A DNA stretch of 64,000 nt from Aliivibrio wodanis (GTDB lineage: Bacteria; Pseudomonadota; Gammaproteobacteria; Enterobacterales; Vibrionaceae). How positions within the stretch are numbered: position 1 is the first letter of the stretch; the number at the start of each line of letters is the position of its first letter. Position numbers and translations under genes: made by a program. A model generated the notes under the pieces. That model saw only the letters and a program-made list of their open reading frames with translations. It had not been told where the DNA came from and searched no databases. This document shows, one piece after another, positions 48,968-58,694 of this stretch. The stretch is taken from assembly GCA_000953695.1 (NCBI GenBank), contig LN554846.1, forward strand, positions 62,001-126,000, in the 5' to 3' direction.

Positions 48968-50026
48968 TTATTTAAGTGGAAGGTAAACCGTAAATACTGT
49001 TTTTCCTGGCCAGCTGGTGACATCAATCTTACCGTTGTGTTGGTCTATCAAGTTTTGTGAAATTGAGAGCCCCAGACCAGTACCTCCCTCGCGTGCACTG
49101 ACCATGGGGTAAAATAAAGTATCTTGGATATGACTTGGAATACCAGGCCCATTATCAATAATTTCTATTTTAGCGGCGAGTCGATGGCGTTGACCATAGA
49201 TATTGGTTTGGTAATCAGTACGAGTTCGTAGAGTTATAATTCCGTCAGGTTGATCTTTTAAAACTTCAGCTGCATTACTTACGATATTCAAAATCGATTG
49301 CTCTATCTGTTCTGCGTCCATATTAAAATCAGGCAAACTAGGGTCGTAATCACGTTGTATCTTTATGTGATAGCTAGGATTTAACTCAATTAATTGACGA
49401 ACTTTTTCAATTATCGCGTGCAAATTTTCAGGCTTTTTTTGCCCCAACTTTTGTGGGCCGAGTAGGCGGTCTACTAGGTTACGTAATCGATCCGCTTGCT
49501 CAATAATAATCTGAGTATATTCATGAAGATCAGGGTTTGACAGCATACGCTCTAGTAGTTGCGCTGCACCGCGTAAGCCCCCAAGAGGATTTTTAATTTC
49601 ATGAGCGAGACTACGAACCAATACTTTTGCTGCTTGTTGTTGAGCATGTTGATTGATTTCTTGTGATAAGCGACGCTGCTGCTCTATTTGACGAATTTCT
49701 ATTAGTAAATAGAGTGTCTTGTCGATGACAATAGGGCTAGAGGTTACTTCTACATAGAGAGAGCGATTCTCTACCACAATACGAACATCACTATCAGTGA
49801 CACTTTGTCCTGTATTGAGTGGCAGCATTAGCGTAGAGAGGTCAAAGTGTGAGTAGTGGAATAGAGTATCAAAGGAGTGTTGAGCCATGCGTTGAGCACT
49901 TTGAGAAAATAGTTGCTCAGCAGCAGGATTTGCGTAATGAATCTGACGCAAATCATCCAGTAATAGTATCGCAGTCACTTGGTGTTCAAGTAACTGTGTT
50001 GAAAAATCCATCGTCAATGCCATCAT
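48968..50026 (-). CDS. glnL: Nitrogen sensor histidine kinase NtrB (GlnL)
   Basis: Cytoplasmic two-component kinase and phosphatase acting on NtrC under control of PII. An N-terminal PAS domain (LLDDLRQIHYANPAAEQLFSQSAQRM) is followed by the HisKA box VRSLAHEIKNPLGGLRGAAQLLERM with the phospho-histidine near residue 142. The ATPase domain shows N box IEQSILNIVSNAAEVL, G1 EIIDNGPGIP and G2 GGTGLGLSISQNLI. At 352 residues it fits. The start is ambiguous among ATGs at 50026, 50023 and 50011; AAGG lies immediately before the first, which favours one of the inner ones. Confidence 0.95.
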   Translation of the reverse strand: MMALTMDFSTQLLEHQVTAILLLDDLRQIHYANPAAEQLFSQSAQRMAQHSFDTLFHYSHFDLSTLMLPLNTGQSVTDSDVRIVVENRSLYVEVTSSPIVIDKTLYLLIEIRQIEQQRRLSQEINQHAQQQAAKVLVRSLAHEIKNPLGGLRGAAQLLERMLSNPDLHEYTQIIIEQADRLRNLVDRLLGPQKLGQKKPENLHAIIEKVRQLIELNPSYHIKIQRDYDPSLPDFNMDAEQIEQSILNIVSNAAEVLKDQPDGIITLRTRTDYQTNIYGQRHRLAAKIEIIDNGPGIPSHIQDTLFYPMVSAREGGTGLGLSISQNLIDQHNGKIDVTSWPGKTVFTVYLPLK

Positions 50027-50102
50027 CCTTATAGCAAAATACCTACTGCACCATAGTGGTGCATCATACCCTGCTTTTTAGATGGGAACTATGATAATTC
50101 CT

Positions 50103-50639
50103 TTAATTCGAAGAAGGTCGATGTAGATATATGGTAATAATAGGTGATGATGCAATTCTCTTGCCGTCTTTTTGCGCGACAACGGTAATAAGGTGAGTAC
50201 CTCTATCTATATTTGTAAGTTTCCATTCTGTCGTTGTTTGAGGTAAACCATAAGGAGATCCGTCGAGCATAAGTTGCAATTTTTCATCTACAGCAAGTTT
50301 TCGAGTTAACTCAGTCAGAACCATTATGTGGCCACGAGAACTACGGATTGTTTCCTCTTGCACTAAATTACTTATTGTAACCTCTAGCTTGGTTTTTTTT
50401 GCTTCACTTGATGCCTTTGCCTTCTTCTTGGTATTTGATTTTTTCGCGCTGCTTGGTTTATTTACAGGGATCTCTTCTATCGATTCAGATTCTAATGAAA
50501 GAGCTTTTGATGAAATATGACTTGGAGGTGCTGAATCACTGAAGTGCCTTGTCCCATCGCTGTCTTCCCAAGTGTAAACGGTATTTGCAAGGCTTGATGC
50601 TGAAAGTAAAATAAGAGGTATCAATAATTTATAAGGCAT
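50103..50639 (-). CDS. DUF4124 domain-containing exported protein
   Basis: 178-residue protein with a signal peptide (MPYKLLIPLILLSASSLA) and a DUF4124 start (TVYTWEDSDGTRHFSDSAPP, residues 20-39). A lysine/serine-rich linker (KPSSAKKSNTKKKAKASSEAKKTK) follows, then a beta-rich C-terminus (LMLDGSPYGLPQTTTEWKLTNIDRGTHLITVVAQKDGKRIASSPIITIYLHRP). That end resembles an Ig-like or penicillin-binding-protein-associated fold. Function is unknown. Its place between glnA and glnL is common in Vibrio relatives and suggests co-transcription with ntrBC. Confidence 0.85.
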   Translation of the reverse strand: MPYKLLIPLILLSASSLANTVYTWEDSDGTRHFSDSAPPSHISSKALSLESESIEEIPVNKPSSAKKSNTKKKAKASSEAKKTKLEVTISNLVQEETIRSSRGHIMVLTELTRKLAVDEKLQLMLDGSPYGLPQTTTEWKLTNIDRGTHLITVVAQKDGKRIASSPIITIYLHRPSSN

Positions 50640-50761
50640 AGCGCTACCATAGATTTGATTTTATGATCTCATAACGATACCGCAGAAATGAAATCTAATT
50701 GAAAACATAAAGGAAAGAAAACAGAAGAGAGTGTTGCTTGTAAATGACTTTTTGCCAATAT

Positions 50762-50795
50762 AAAAAAGGCTCGCCTGTGAAGCGAGCCTAAAAAA
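50762..50795 (-). terminator. Intrinsic terminator after glnA
   Basis: AGGCTCGC (50767-50774) and GCGAGCCT (50782-50789) form a perfect 8-bp stem with a 7-base loop. On the minus strand a T6 run follows, while A6 flanks the other side. Readthrough would feed the DUF4124-glnL-glnG genes. Confidence 0.88.
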
Positions 50796-50848
50796 TAATA
50801 TCTTACTAGCACTTAGCTAATAATGAGTACTAGTAGGGAGATATGAAA

Positions 50849-52258
50849 TTATACTGAGTAGTACATTTCAAACTCAAGTGGGTGAACTGCTGTGTTGATA
50901 GCTTCAACATCTTGAGCTTTAAGAGCGATATAAGAATCAATAAAGTCACTAGAGAATACACCACCAGCGGTTAAGAACTCGCGATCTTCATCAAGTGCTT
51001 TTAGGGCGATATCTAAAGATTCTGCAACTGTTGGGATTTCTGCTGCTTCTTCCGCTGGAAGGTCATACAGATCTTTATCCATTGCTTCACCTGGGTGAAT
51101 CTTGTTCTTAATACCGTCAAGGCCAGCCATCAGCATTGCTGAGTAACATAAGTATGGATTAGCCGCTGGGTCACCAAAACGAACTTCAATACGACGTGCT
51201 TTCGGGCTTGGTACCACAGGGATACGGATAGAAGCTGAACGGTTACGAGCAGAGTATGCCAACATAACAGGAGCTTCAAAACCAGGAACAAGACGTTTGT
51301 ATGAGTTAGTTGATGGGTTAGCAAATGCGTTGATTGCACGAGCGTGTTTGATGATGCCACCGATGTAGTAGATAGCCATTTCAGATAGGCCGCCGTACTT
51401 ATCACCAGCGAATAAATTCTGCCCATCTTTATTCAGTGACATGTGAACGTGCATGCCTGAACCGTTATCGCCAACCAATGGTTTTGGCATGAAAGTCGCT
51501 GTTTTACCGTAAGCGTGAGCTACGTTATGAACAACATACTTATAGATTTGAGTTTCATCCGCTTTCGTTGTTAGCGTATTGAAGCGAGTTGCGATCTCAT
51601 TTTGACCCGCAGTTGCTACTTCGTGGTGGTGTGCTTCAACAACAAGGCCCATCTCTTCCATGATTAAACACATAGCAGAGCGGATATCTTGAGATGAATC
51701 AACAGGAGCTACTGGGAAGTAACCGCCTTTAACGCCAGGACGGTGACCTTTGTTGCCGCCTTCGTATTCAGTGCCTGAGTTCCATGCAGCTTCGATATCA
51801 TCAATCTTAAAGAAAGAACCTGACATATCAGTGTTAAAGCGAACATCATCAAATAGGAAGAACTCTGGTTCAGGACCGATCAAAACAGTATCAGCAATAC
51901 CCGTTGCACGTAGGTACTCTTCAGAACGTTTTGCGATTGAGCGTGGGTCACGATCGTAACCTTGCAATGTTGCAGGCTCAAGAATGTCACAACGAATGTT
52001 TAGCGTTGGATCAGCTGTGAATGGGTCAAGTACAGCACTTGCTGCATCTGGCATCATTACCATGTCAGATTCGTTAATGCCTTTCCAGCCAGCGACTGAA
52101 GAACCATCAAACATTTTACCTTCTTCAAAAAAGTCTGCGTCAACTTGGTGAGAAGGAATTGAGATATGTTGTTCTTTACCTTTTGTATCGGTAAAGCGTA
52201 AATCAATAAATTTTACTTCGTTCTCTTGGATTAGAGCTAATACGTTTTCTACTGACAT
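50849..52258 (-). CDS. glnA: Glutamine synthetase type I
   Basis: ATP-dependent ligase making glutamine from glutamate and ammonia; a dodecamer. Visible parts are the beta-grasp start ([30 protein letters not shown]), [18 protein letters not shown], the ATP region [35 protein letters not shown], and [12 protein letters not shown]. The adenylylation tyrosine is present in [10 protein letters not shown] (about residue 398), so control by GlnE is expected. At 469 residues it is the E. coli length. A sigma-54 promoter and NtrC site lie upstream. Confidence 0.97.
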   Translation of the reverse strand: MSVENVLALIQENEVKFIDLRFTDTKGKEQHISIPSHQVDADFFEEGKMFDGSSVAGWKGINESDMVMMPDAASAVLDPFTADPTLNIRCDILEPATLQGYDRDPRSIAKRSEEYLRATGIADTVLIGPEPEFFLFDDVRFNTDMSGSFFKIDDIEAAWNSGTEYEGGNKGHRPGVKGGYFPVAPVDSSQDIRSAMCLIMEEMGLVVEAHHHEVATAGQNEIATRFNTLTTKADETQIYKYVVHNVAHAYGKTATFMPKPLVGDNGSGMHVHMSLNKDGQNLFAGDKYGGLSEMAIYYIGGIIKHARAINAFANPSTNSYKRLVPGFEAPVMLAYSARNRSASIRIPVVPSPKARRIEVRFGDPAANPYLCYSAMLMAGLDGIKNKIHPGEAMDKDLYDLPAEEAAEIPTVAESLDIALKALDEDREFLTAGGVFSSDFIDSYIALKAQDVEAINTAVHPLEFEMYYSV

Positions 52259-52318
52259 GTAGGATAACCTCCGGTGTTATAATTTAATATTGGCCAGCTA
52301 AGCTGTTATTTACTATAT

Positions 52319-52334
52319 AGCTAGAACTGTGCCA
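52319..52334 (-). promoter_or_regulatory. Sigma-54 promoter of glnA
   Basis: On the minus strand TGGCACAGTTCTAGCT gives a GG (-24) and GC (-12) separated by 10 bases, the required spacing. The TGGCAC half is perfect; the -12 half (TAGCT rather than TTGCA) is weaker. The start of transcription would fall about 50 bases before the glnA ATG. Confidence 0.8.
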
Positions 52335-52396
52335 AAAGTAATAATCCTTTAATATTAATAACTTACTTCTTTATTTTTATCTGTGGCTAGTGATTC

Positions 52397-52434
52397 TGCA
52401 CCAACTTGATCTCTCTTCGCACTGTTTTGGTGCA
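52397..52434. promoter_or_regulatory. NtrC binding sites upstream of glnA
   Basis: CGCACTGTTTTGGTGCA (52418-52434) fits the NtrC consensus TGCACT-N5-GGTGCA with one mismatch. TGCACCA (52397-52403) is a second half-site. They lie about 90-125 bases upstream of the predicted sigma-54 start, an enhancer position like that of E. coli glnA. Confidence 0.78.
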
Positions 52435-52815
52435 TAAAGGCAAGGAGAGCAGATAAAAAATAAATCGCTATTAATTACTTCTAACTGCTATTCAGCAGTG
52501 AAATGGAAAGTTTGTCAATAAAATTTCAACATGAAATTCATTTAATAATAAAGACATAACTTATAAGGTATTGATAAATTTATTCTTTTGTTTTTTAGTC
52601 AAAAAAATAAAGTAGAAAGAATAATGGTTCAATTTTTTACTGATTTGGTCGTTTTTACGTCGCTTTTGTGGGCTAAATTAAAAAAAATCAAAAATAATTG
52701 TGTCTTCAATCACATATTTCGTGGGTTTTGCTCTAAAATCTGTTAAATTATTGACCGTTTTTAAACCAAAGTAGCGCCAATGGTGGCTCTACCCGCTCTG
52801 AGTGAATTTGAATCC

Positions 52816-54651
52816 ATGTCTACTCCACAGATTGATAAACTAAGAAATATCGCAATTATTGCGCACGTTGACCACGGTAAAACAACACTGGTTGATAAGC
52901 TATTACAACAATCAGGCACACTAGAATCATCTCGTGGTGAGACTGAAGAACGCGTAATGGACTCGAACGATATCGAGAAAGAGCGTGGTATTACGATCCT
53001 TGCTAAGAACACAGCAATTAACTGGAACGATTACCGCATCAACATCGTAGATACTCCTGGACACGCCGATTTCGGTGGTGAAGTTGAGCGTATTATGTCT
53101 ATGGTTGATTCTGTTCTTCTTATCGTAGATGCAGTTGACGGCCCAATGCCTCAAACGCGCTTCGTTACACAAAAAGCTTTCGCACACGGCCTTAAGCCAA
53201 TCGTTGTTATCAACAAGATTGACCGTCCTGGTGCTCGTCCTGATTGGGTTATGGATCAAATCTTTGATTTATTCGACAACCTAGGTGCAACTGATGAGCA
53301 ACTAGACTTCACAACTGTTTACGCATCAGCACTTAACGGCTGGGCTACAATGGAAGAAGGCGAAGTTGGCGAAAACATGGAACCATTGTTCCAAGCTGTA
53401 GTTGATACAGTAGAAGCGCCAAACGTAGACATCGAAGGTGCTCTACAAATGCAAGTTTCTCAACTTGATTACAACTCTTATGTTGGTGTAATTGGTGTTT
53501 GTCGTGTTACTCGTGGTTCAGTTAAACCAAACCAACAAGTAACTATCGTTGGTGCTGATGGCAAACAACGTAACGGTAAAGTAGGTACAGTTCTTGGTTA
53601 CCTAGGTCTAGACCGTCACGAAGTTGAAACAGCAAATGCTGGCGATATCATTGCAATCACAGGTCTTGGTGAGCTGAAAATTTCAGACACAATCTGTGAC
53701 GTAAATGCTGTTGAAGTGATGAAACCACTGTCTGTTGATGAACCAACAGTAACAATGACTTTCCAAGTAAACAACTCACCTTTCGCTGGTAAAGAAGGTA
53801 AGTTCGTTACTTCACGTAACATCCTTGAGCGTCTAGAAAAAGAACTAGTTCACAACGTAGCACTACGTGTTGAGCAAGCTTCAGATCCAGATAAATTCCG
53901 TGTATCAGGCCGTGGTGAACTTCACCTATCTATCCTGATCGAAAACATGCGTCGTGAAGGTTTCGAGCTAGCAGTATCTCGTCCTGAAGTTATCATCAAG
54001 AATGATGAGAACGGTAACTTAACAGAACCGTTTGAAACAGTAACTATCGATGTTGTTGAAGAGCACCAAGGTGCAATCATGGAAAGCATCGGCATCCGTA
54101 AGGGTGAGTTAACAGATATGGCTCCAGATGGTAAAGGCCGTGTTCGCATGGACTTCATGATGCCTTCTCGTGGTCTTATCGGTTTCCAAACTGAATTCCT
54201 AACAATGACTTCTGGTTCTGGTCTAATCTACCACTCATTTGATCACTACGGTCCACACAAAGGCGGCGAAATCGGCCAACGTGCTAACGGCGTATTAATC
54301 TCGAACGGTATGGGTAAAGCAGTAACTTACTCTCTATTTAACCTTCAAGATCGTGGTCGTTTATTTGCTGAACACGGTGACGAAGTATATGAAGGTCAAA
54401 TCATCGGTATTCATAACCGTGCAAACGATCTAACTATCAACTGTCTACGTGGTAAGCAACTGACTAACGTACGTGCTTCTGGTACTGATGAAGCTCAAAC
54501 GCTTTCTCCTGCTATCAAGTACACACTTGAGCAAGCTCTAGAATTCATCGATGATGATGAGCTAGTAGAAGTAACACCAGCAAGCATCCGTATCCGTAAG
54601 CGTCACCTTACAGAGAACGATCGTAAGCGTGCAGGTCGTGCTCCTAAGTAA
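52816..54651 (+). CDS. typA: Ribosome-associated translational GTPase TypA/BipA
   Basis: Translation-factor GTPase related to EF-G that acts in ribosome assembly and stress or cold adaptation. G1 is [15 protein letters not shown] (about residue 14), G2 [11 protein letters not shown]3 [15 protein letters not shown]4 [10 protein letters not shown] and G5 YASALNG. EF-G-like domains and the BipA C-terminal domain follow ([46 protein letters not shown]). The ATG at 52816 ([15 protein letters not shown], 611 residues) aligns with E. coli (607); the frame is open to an ATG at 52780. Codon use is strongly biased, as in highly expressed genes. Confidence 0.96.
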   Translation: MSTPQIDKLRNIAIIAHVDHGKTTLVDKLLQQSGTLESSRGETEERVMDSNDIEKERGITILAKNTAINWNDYRINIVDTPGHADFGGEVERIMSMVDSVLLIVDAVDGPMPQTRFVTQKAFAHGLKPIVVINKIDRPGARPDWVMDQIFDLFDNLGATDEQLDFTTVYASALNGWATMEEGEVGENMEPLFQAVVDTVEAPNVDIEGALQMQVSQLDYNSYVGVIGVCRVTRGSVKPNQQVTIVGADGKQRNGKVGTVLGYLGLDRHEVETANAGDIIAITGLGELKISDTICDVNAVEVMKPLSVDEPTVTMTFQVNNSPFAGKEGKFVTSRNILERLEKELVHNVALRVEQASDPDKFRVSGRGELHLSILIENMRREGFELAVSRPEVIIKNDENGNLTEPFETVTIDVVEEHQGAIMESIGIRKGELTDMAPDGKGRVRMDFMMPSRGLIGFQTEFLTMTSGSGLIYHSFDHYGPHKGGEIGQRANGVLISNGMGKAVTYSLFNLQDRGRLFAEHGDEVYEGQIIGIHNRANDLTINCLRGKQLTNVRASGTDEAQTLSPAIKYTLEQALEFIDDDELVEVTPASIRIRKRHLTENDRKRAGRAPK

Positions 54652-54704
54652 TTAGATGAAGTGTTGATTTAACGCAGTTAAATCGCAAATCAGATAAAAA
54701 ATTT

Positions 54705-54741
54705 AAATCCCTTTGTAGGCAACTACAAAGGGATTTTTTTA
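54705..54741 (+). terminator. Intrinsic terminator after typA
   Basis: AAATCCCTTTGTAG (54705-54718) pairs perfectly with CTACAAAGGGATTT (54723-54736) around a GCAA tetraloop, followed by more T. Confidence 0.93.
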
Positions 54742-54786
54742 TCTGTTATGATTAACAGCAGATAGATATTTTTAAAGAGTGGATAA

Positions 54787-55719
54787 ATGGAAGAAAAAAT
54801 AAAACACAAGCTAAGGATTAGCTGGTCATATTTTTTATTTTTAAAGCAACGGATTATTCATGACAGGCTGACTGTTAGTGCTGGTTATATGGCTTACATT
54901 ACGTTGCTATCATTAGTGCCTTTGATTACCGTATTACTTTCAGTGCTTTCTCAATTTCCTATTTTTTCAGGAGCAGGAGAGACAGTCCAAGCATTTGTGA
55001 TTCAAAACTTTGTTCCTGCTGCTAGTGATGCCGTTGAATCCAGCTTAAATGAATTCATAGCAAACACGGGTAAGATGACAGCGGTTGGTTCTGGATTTTT
55101 ATTTGTGGCAGCAGTCATGTTGATATCTACCATAGATAAGAACCTCAATTATATTTGGCGAGTAAAGCAAGGGCGTCGCACCATATATTCTTTTTCTCTC
55201 TATTGGATGATAATTACGTTAGGGCCTTTGCTAGTAGGGGCGAGTATTGCAACTACATCTTACCTAACGTCTTTAAAAATCATGGACGATGAAATTGTCT
55301 CTAGTTTTTATCGGACTTTATTAGGTTGGTTGCCTATCATATTGTCATTATCTGCATTTGTTGGATTGTATTTATTAGTCCCCAATAAAAAAGTACGCGT
55401 GAGTCATGCCTTGATTGGGGCGATGTCAGCGGGCTGTTTATTTGAAGTGAGTAAAGTCGGTTTTGCTCACTACATTACGCAATTCCCGTCTTACCAAGTC
55501 ATTTATGGAGCGCTTGCCGCGGTACCTATCTTATTCGTGTGGGTTTATTTATGCTGGATTATTGTGCTTCTAGGTGCAGAGATTACCGCCAGCTTAGGCG
55601 AGTTTGATGGATGGTTAGCAGGAGATATGAATATAGATATACTTGAATCAGACATTGACGTATTAACAGAACAGCAAGGATTTATTAAAAGTGATAGCAC
55701 TGATCCAGAGAGTAAGTGA
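54787..55719 (+). CDS. yihY: YihY/BrkB family inner-membrane protein
   Basis: Polytopic membrane protein (310 residues, about six helices) of the YihY family, formerly called ribonuclease BN in error; its function is not established. Family segments: [97 protein letters not shown] and [38 protein letters not shown]. Its 3' end overlaps dtd by 29 bases, so the two are co-expressed. Gene order yihY-dtd-yiiD is as in E. coli. Confidence 0.92.
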   Translation: MEEKIKHKLRISWSYFLFLKQRIIHDRLTVSAGYMAYITLLSLVPLITVLLSVLSQFPIFSGAGETVQAFVIQNFVPAASDAVESSLNEFIANTGKMTAVGSGFLFVAAVMLISTIDKNLNYIWRVKQGRRTIYSFSLYWMIITLGPLLVGASIATTSYLTSLKIMDDEIVSSFYRTLLGWLPIILSLSAFVGLYLLVPNKKVRVSHALIGAMSAGCLFEVSKVGFAHYITQFPSYQVIYGALAAVPILFVWVYLCWIIVLLGAEITASLGEFDGWLAGDMNIDILESDIDVLTEQQGFIKSDSTDPESK

Positions 55720-56125
55720 AGCCGCAGTAAAAGTTGACGGTGAGATCACGGGTGAGATTAATCAAGGGTTATTGATCTTACTTGGCGTAGAAAGAGAAGA
55801 TGATGAAGCCAAAGCAAAACGCTTAATGGAACGAGTACTGACTTATCGAATTTTTGAAGATCAAGACGGTAAGATGAACTTAAATGTGCAACAAATTGGC
55901 GGTAGTGTGTTAGTCGTTTCGCAATTTACTTTACCAGCAGATACAAAGAAGGGCACTCGCCCAGGCTTCTCTAAAGGCGCGCATCCAGCAGAAGCTGAGC
56001 GCTTGTATGATTACTTTTCAGATTTATGTGAAGGGCAAATAAATACACAAAGAGGCCGTTTTGCGGCAGACATGAAGGTGTCGCTAGTGAATGATGGACC
56101 AGTGACGTTTTGGTTGCAGGTATAG
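55691..56125 (+). CDS. dtd: D-aminoacyl-tRNA deacylase
   Basis: Removes D-amino acids (and glycine mischarged on tRNA-Ala) from tRNAs. [34 protein letters not shown] opens the fold; the two active-site motifs are [19 protein letters not shown] (SQ-x-T-L type, about residue 78) and the C-terminal [10 protein letters not shown] (GPVT). At 144 residues it matches E. coli (145). The start codon is GTG, inside the end of yihY. The stop is followed within 12 bases by the repeat family. Confidence 0.95.
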   Translation: MIALIQRVSEAAVKVDGEITGEINQGLLILLGVEREDDEAKAKRLMERVLTYRIFEDQDGKMNLNVQQIGGSVLVVSQFTLPADTKKGTRPGFSKGAHPAEAERLYDYFSDLCEGQINTQRGRFAADMKVSLVNDGPVTFWLQV

Positions 56126-56136
56126 AGTATAGAGCA

Positions 56137-56495
56137 GGGACGAGAGTCGAGGACGCTTCGCTCGAGGGGCGAGGAAAGCGAGGCTATACGCTTCGCTGAC
56201 TAGAAACTAGAGACTATAAGAGCGAGTGTGTTGATGTGGTGAGTTTTTTAGGTTTCAGGACGCTGCGCTTGCAGGTTTCAGGAAGAGCAAGAGCTGAGTT
56301 CAGATCGCTACACTTGCAGAATTCAGAGGTGCTTGCTGAAATCACAGCGACAAAGAATGGTTCTCCCCCTTTATCGCATAGGTTTTATGAAGATCAGTAA
56401 CTTAACTCGGTTTGCTTTGCTCTTCCTGAAACCTGAAGCCTGAAACCTCGATTTTGCTCTTATAGTTTCTAGTTAGCGCAGCGTATAGTCTCTAG
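56137..56495. repeat. Composite intergenic repeat between dtd and yiiD (copy D)
   Basis: The modules in order are as follows. At 56137-56174 GGGACGAGAGTCGAG surrounds core GACGCTTCGCT up to CGAGGGGCGAGG. At 56184-56223 is the left CTATA arm. At 56250-56282 AGGTTTCAGG, ACGCTGCGCTTGC, AGGTTTCAGG form a perfect 10-bp direct repeat around the core. At 56296-56327 TTCAGA repeats surround TCGCTACACTTGC. A half hairpin module follows at 56355-56380. At 56425-56448 are heptamers CCTGAAA, CCTGAAG, CCTGAAA. The right arm is at 56456-56495. No coding frame is supported in these 360 bases. Confidence 0.82.
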
Positions 56496-56530
56496 TCTCA
56501 CAACGATCACCCTTGCTCTCTCAGCTCTTC

Positions 56531-56580
56531 CTCGAGGACGAAGTCCGTACTCGTTTCTCGAAGCGTAGCACCCTCGTCCC
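56531..56580 (-). repeat. GACGAG-type repeat module directly before yiiD
   Basis: On the minus strand it reads GGGACGAGGGTGCTACGCTT, then CGAGAAACGAG, then TACGGACTTCGTCC, then TCGAGGAAGAGC. It combines the GGGACGAG module seen after hemN and dtd with the ACGCTTCG core. It ends some 10 bases before the yiiD ribosome binding site, so it lies in the yiiD leader. Confidence 0.65.
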
Positions 56581-56602
56581 TAATCATAATAAAAGGATTT
56601 AT

Positions 56603-57502
56603 ATGTTTCGACTGATCACCCCAACCACAGAGGCTGAACTAAAAGCCTACTACCATTTCCGTTGGCAAGTATTACGTGAACCTTGGCGTCAGCCTGAAGG
56701 TTCAGAGCGTGATGCCTATGATGATACAAGTCAGCATAGAATGATTCTAGATGGTCGAGGTCAGCCGATAGCGATAGGACGTTTGTATTTAACCCCCGAT
56801 AATGATGGTCAAATACGCTATATGGCGGTTTCCTCTAATTATCGAGGGAAAGGTATAGGTGCACTTATAATGGTCGCCTTAGAGTCTTACGCGCGTCAAG
56901 AGGGTGCAAAGCGTTTAGTTTGTAATGCACGAGAAGAGGCAATTCCCTTTTATGTTCGTAATGGATTTGAAAACCAAGGAGAGCTAAGTGATGAGCGTGG
57001 CCCGATCCGTCACCAGCAAATGCTTAAGCAACTCGATCCTCTTGCAGATGTATTACGTCGCCCAGATTGGTGTGCAGAATTACAAGACCGTTGGGAGAAA
57101 GAGATCCCGATCAGCGATAAAATGGGGATTAAAATCACCCAATACACAGGTTATCGATTTGAAGTTGGAGCGGTATTAAATGCCAACTTGAATCCACACA
57201 ACACCATGTTTGCGGGCAGCATTTTTACGATGGGAACTCTCACCGCATGGGGGATGGTGTGGTTGCTCCTAAAAGAGCGTGGCTTAGATACAACCAGTAT
57301 TATGTTGGTTGATAGTCATATCCGTTATCGTCAACCGATTACTGAAACCCCGAAAGGTATTACTTCATTGCATTGCTTGCAAGGGGATTTTGATCGCTTG
57401 AAATCAGGTAAACGAGCGAGAGTAAAAGTGACGGTTGCCTTGTGTAATGGTGACACGCCTGCGGCTGAGTTTTCAGGAACGTTTATGTTGATCAGGGAGT
57501 AA
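56603..57502 (+). CDS. yiiD: YiiD: bifunctional GNAT acetyltransferase / thioesterase-fold protein
   Basis: Fusion of a GNAT N-acetyltransferase (about residues 1-150; YMAVSSNYRGKGIGALIMVALESYARQEGAKRLVCNAREEAIPFYVRNGF) and a C-terminal YiiD-type hotdog thioesterase domain (about 160-299; YRFEVGAVLNANLNPHNTMFAGSIFTMGTLTAWGMVWLLLKERG; VDSHIRYRQPI). The same fusion is known in E. coli YiiD. The start ATG at 56603 (MFRLITPTTEAEL, 299 residues) has AAAAGGA upstream; the frame is open back to 56513 through repeat DNA, which is not coding. The substrate cannot be told from sequence. Confidence 0.92.
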   Translation: MFRLITPTTEAELKAYYHFRWQVLREPWRQPEGSERDAYDDTSQHRMILDGRGQPIAIGRLYLTPDNDGQIRYMAVSSNYRGKGIGALIMVALESYARQEGAKRLVCNAREEAIPFYVRNGFENQGELSDERGPIRHQQMLKQLDPLADVLRRPDWCAELQDRWEKEIPISDKMGIKITQYTGYRFEVGAVLNANLNPHNTMFAGSIFTMGTLTAWGMVWLLLKERGLDTTSIMLVDSHIRYRQPITETPKGITSLHCLQGDFDRLKSGKRARVKVTVALCNGDTPAAEFSGTFMLIRE

Positions 57503-57919
57503 GAGCAGGACGTTTCGCTTAAGGACGGAGGGCGGACTTAGTCCTAAAGGATTCAGGTTTCAGGAAGAGCTAAAAAAACAGAGTTCAGATCGCTACGCTT
57601 GCAGAATTCAGAGGCAATCTGCTGTTATCACAGTAACAAAGAATGGTTCTCCCCTTTTATCGCTATTGCTATGAGATCGATATAGTTGATACAAGGGGGA
57701 GTTAGAGGGGGTTGGTTGTGATTGCTAGGTTTCAGGAGAAGAACTAGAAACTATACGTTTTACTAACTAGACCGCTTCGCTTCTATAAGAGCAACAGCAA
57801 GAGCAGAATTCAGATCGCTACGCTTGCAGAGTGATTGCTTTTGCTCTTCCTGAAGCCTGAAACCTGAACCCTCGCTTTTGCTCTTATAGTTTCTAGTTAG
57901 CGTAGTGTATAGTCTCTAG
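57503..57919. repeat. Composite intergenic repeat between yiiD and trmH (copy E)
   Basis: Begins at the yiiD stop (TAAGAGCAGGACG, then TTTCGCTTA, AGGACG). TTTCAGG repeats lie at 57551-57564. At 57581-57612 AGTTCAGA, TCGCTACGCTTGC, AGAATTCAGA surround the core. At 57638-57717 is a full CTCCCC/GGGGGAG hairpin module. The left arm (57743-57792) carries decayed cores (CGTTTTACTA; CCGCTTCGCTTC). A second TTCAGA-core unit lies at 57805-57830, heptamers at 57848-57868, and the right arm at 57880-57919. The gap separates convergent yiiD and trmH. Confidence 0.82.
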
Positions 57920-57937
57920 CTTTACTAAGATCTCACC

Positions 57938-58627
57938 CTAATCCGCCGCCTGCATTCTTGCCCACCACGCCTCATCCGCCACGATCTGCCCAGTTTCATC
58001 TAACTCTGGAAGTGGTAAACCTTTACGCTTCGCTACTTTAGCAAGTACAGGGTGGCCACGTTCAAACAAGACATTATTAATATACTCTGCTGGCAACGCA
58101 CTCTCTTCACGGTCATACATCCCAGCTAAATCACGCTGACGCTGTGCTTCATATAAAATCAAGGCACTGGCAACAGATACATTTAAAGACTGCACCATAC
58201 CAACCATAGGAATGATAATGTCATGATCAGCCATTGCTAATGCTTTCTTGCTAATGCCTGTTTTCTCACTACCTAAGATAATAGCCGTTGGTTTGGTGTA
58301 ATCGATTTCACGAAAATCAACGGCAGTATCAGACAAGTTCGTCGCAAGGATCTGCATGCCTTGGCCCTTTAAAACCGCAAAAGCATCATCAATGTTTTTA
58401 TGTGTTTCTACTTCCACCCAATTACGAGCGCCCGCAGAGGTATGAGACAAGGTTTTCATTTGCTCTGTTGGCCAAACCGCGTGAACTTTGTGTACACCAG
58501 TCGCGTCAGCAGTACGGATGATCGCTGAGACGTTATTGGGTTTATGCACTTCTTCTAAGCAAAGTGTAAGGTCAGTTTGACGAGATTTTAATACAGAAGT
58601 AATTCGTTGATAGCGTTCTAAGTTCAT
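57938..58627 (-). CDS. trmH: tRNA (guanosine18-2'-O)-methyltransferase TrmH
   Basis: SpoU-class methyltransferase adding the 2'-O-methyl group at G18 of tRNAs. The SPOUT motifs are visible: NNVSAIIRTADATGVHKVHAVWP (motif 1, near residue 28), AIILGSEKTGISKKALAMADHDIIIPMVGMVQSLNVSVASALILYEAQRQR (motifs 2 and 3, near 134-185). At 229 residues it matches E. coli TrmH. It lies downstream of spoT on the same strand, as in E. coli (gmk-rpoZ-spoT-trmH), but separated from it by repeat copy F. Confidence 0.95.
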   Translation of the reverse strand: MNLERYQRITSVLKSRQTDLTLCLEEVHKPNNVSAIIRTADATGVHKVHAVWPTEQMKTLSHTSAGARNWVEVETHKNIDDAFAVLKGQGMQILATNLSDTAVDFREIDYTKPTAIILGSEKTGISKKALAMADHDIIIPMVGMVQSLNVSVASALILYEAQRQRDLAGMYDREESALPAEYINNVLFERGHPVLAKVAKRKGLPLPELDETGQIVADEAWWARMQAAD

Positions 58628-58694
58628 GATTTTTATTTCTTGAAATAGGTGAGAGGGACTAGGTTCTAGGGACGAGTAAAGCAGTAAAAATGGA

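Larger units (their letters stand above)
52259..52815. other. Divergent control region between glnA and typA
   Basis: 557 bp without a supported gene. The glnA side holds the sigma-54 promoter (52319-52334) and NtrC sites (52397-52434). From about 52440 to 52780 the DNA is very AT-rich and should hold the typA promoter and leader, but I see no clear terminator, repeat or small RNA in it. Confidence 0.7.

Noticed and set aside
56513-56602. 30-residue N-terminal extension of YiiD
   Set aside because: The added codons fall in the GACGAG-type repeat; the ATG at 56603 has a good ribosome binding site and fits the family.
56137-57919. CRISPR array or integron attC array in the repeat-rich gaps
   Set aside because: Repeats are irregular in spacing, vary in type and orientation, have no unique spacers of constant length, and no cas or integrase genes are present.
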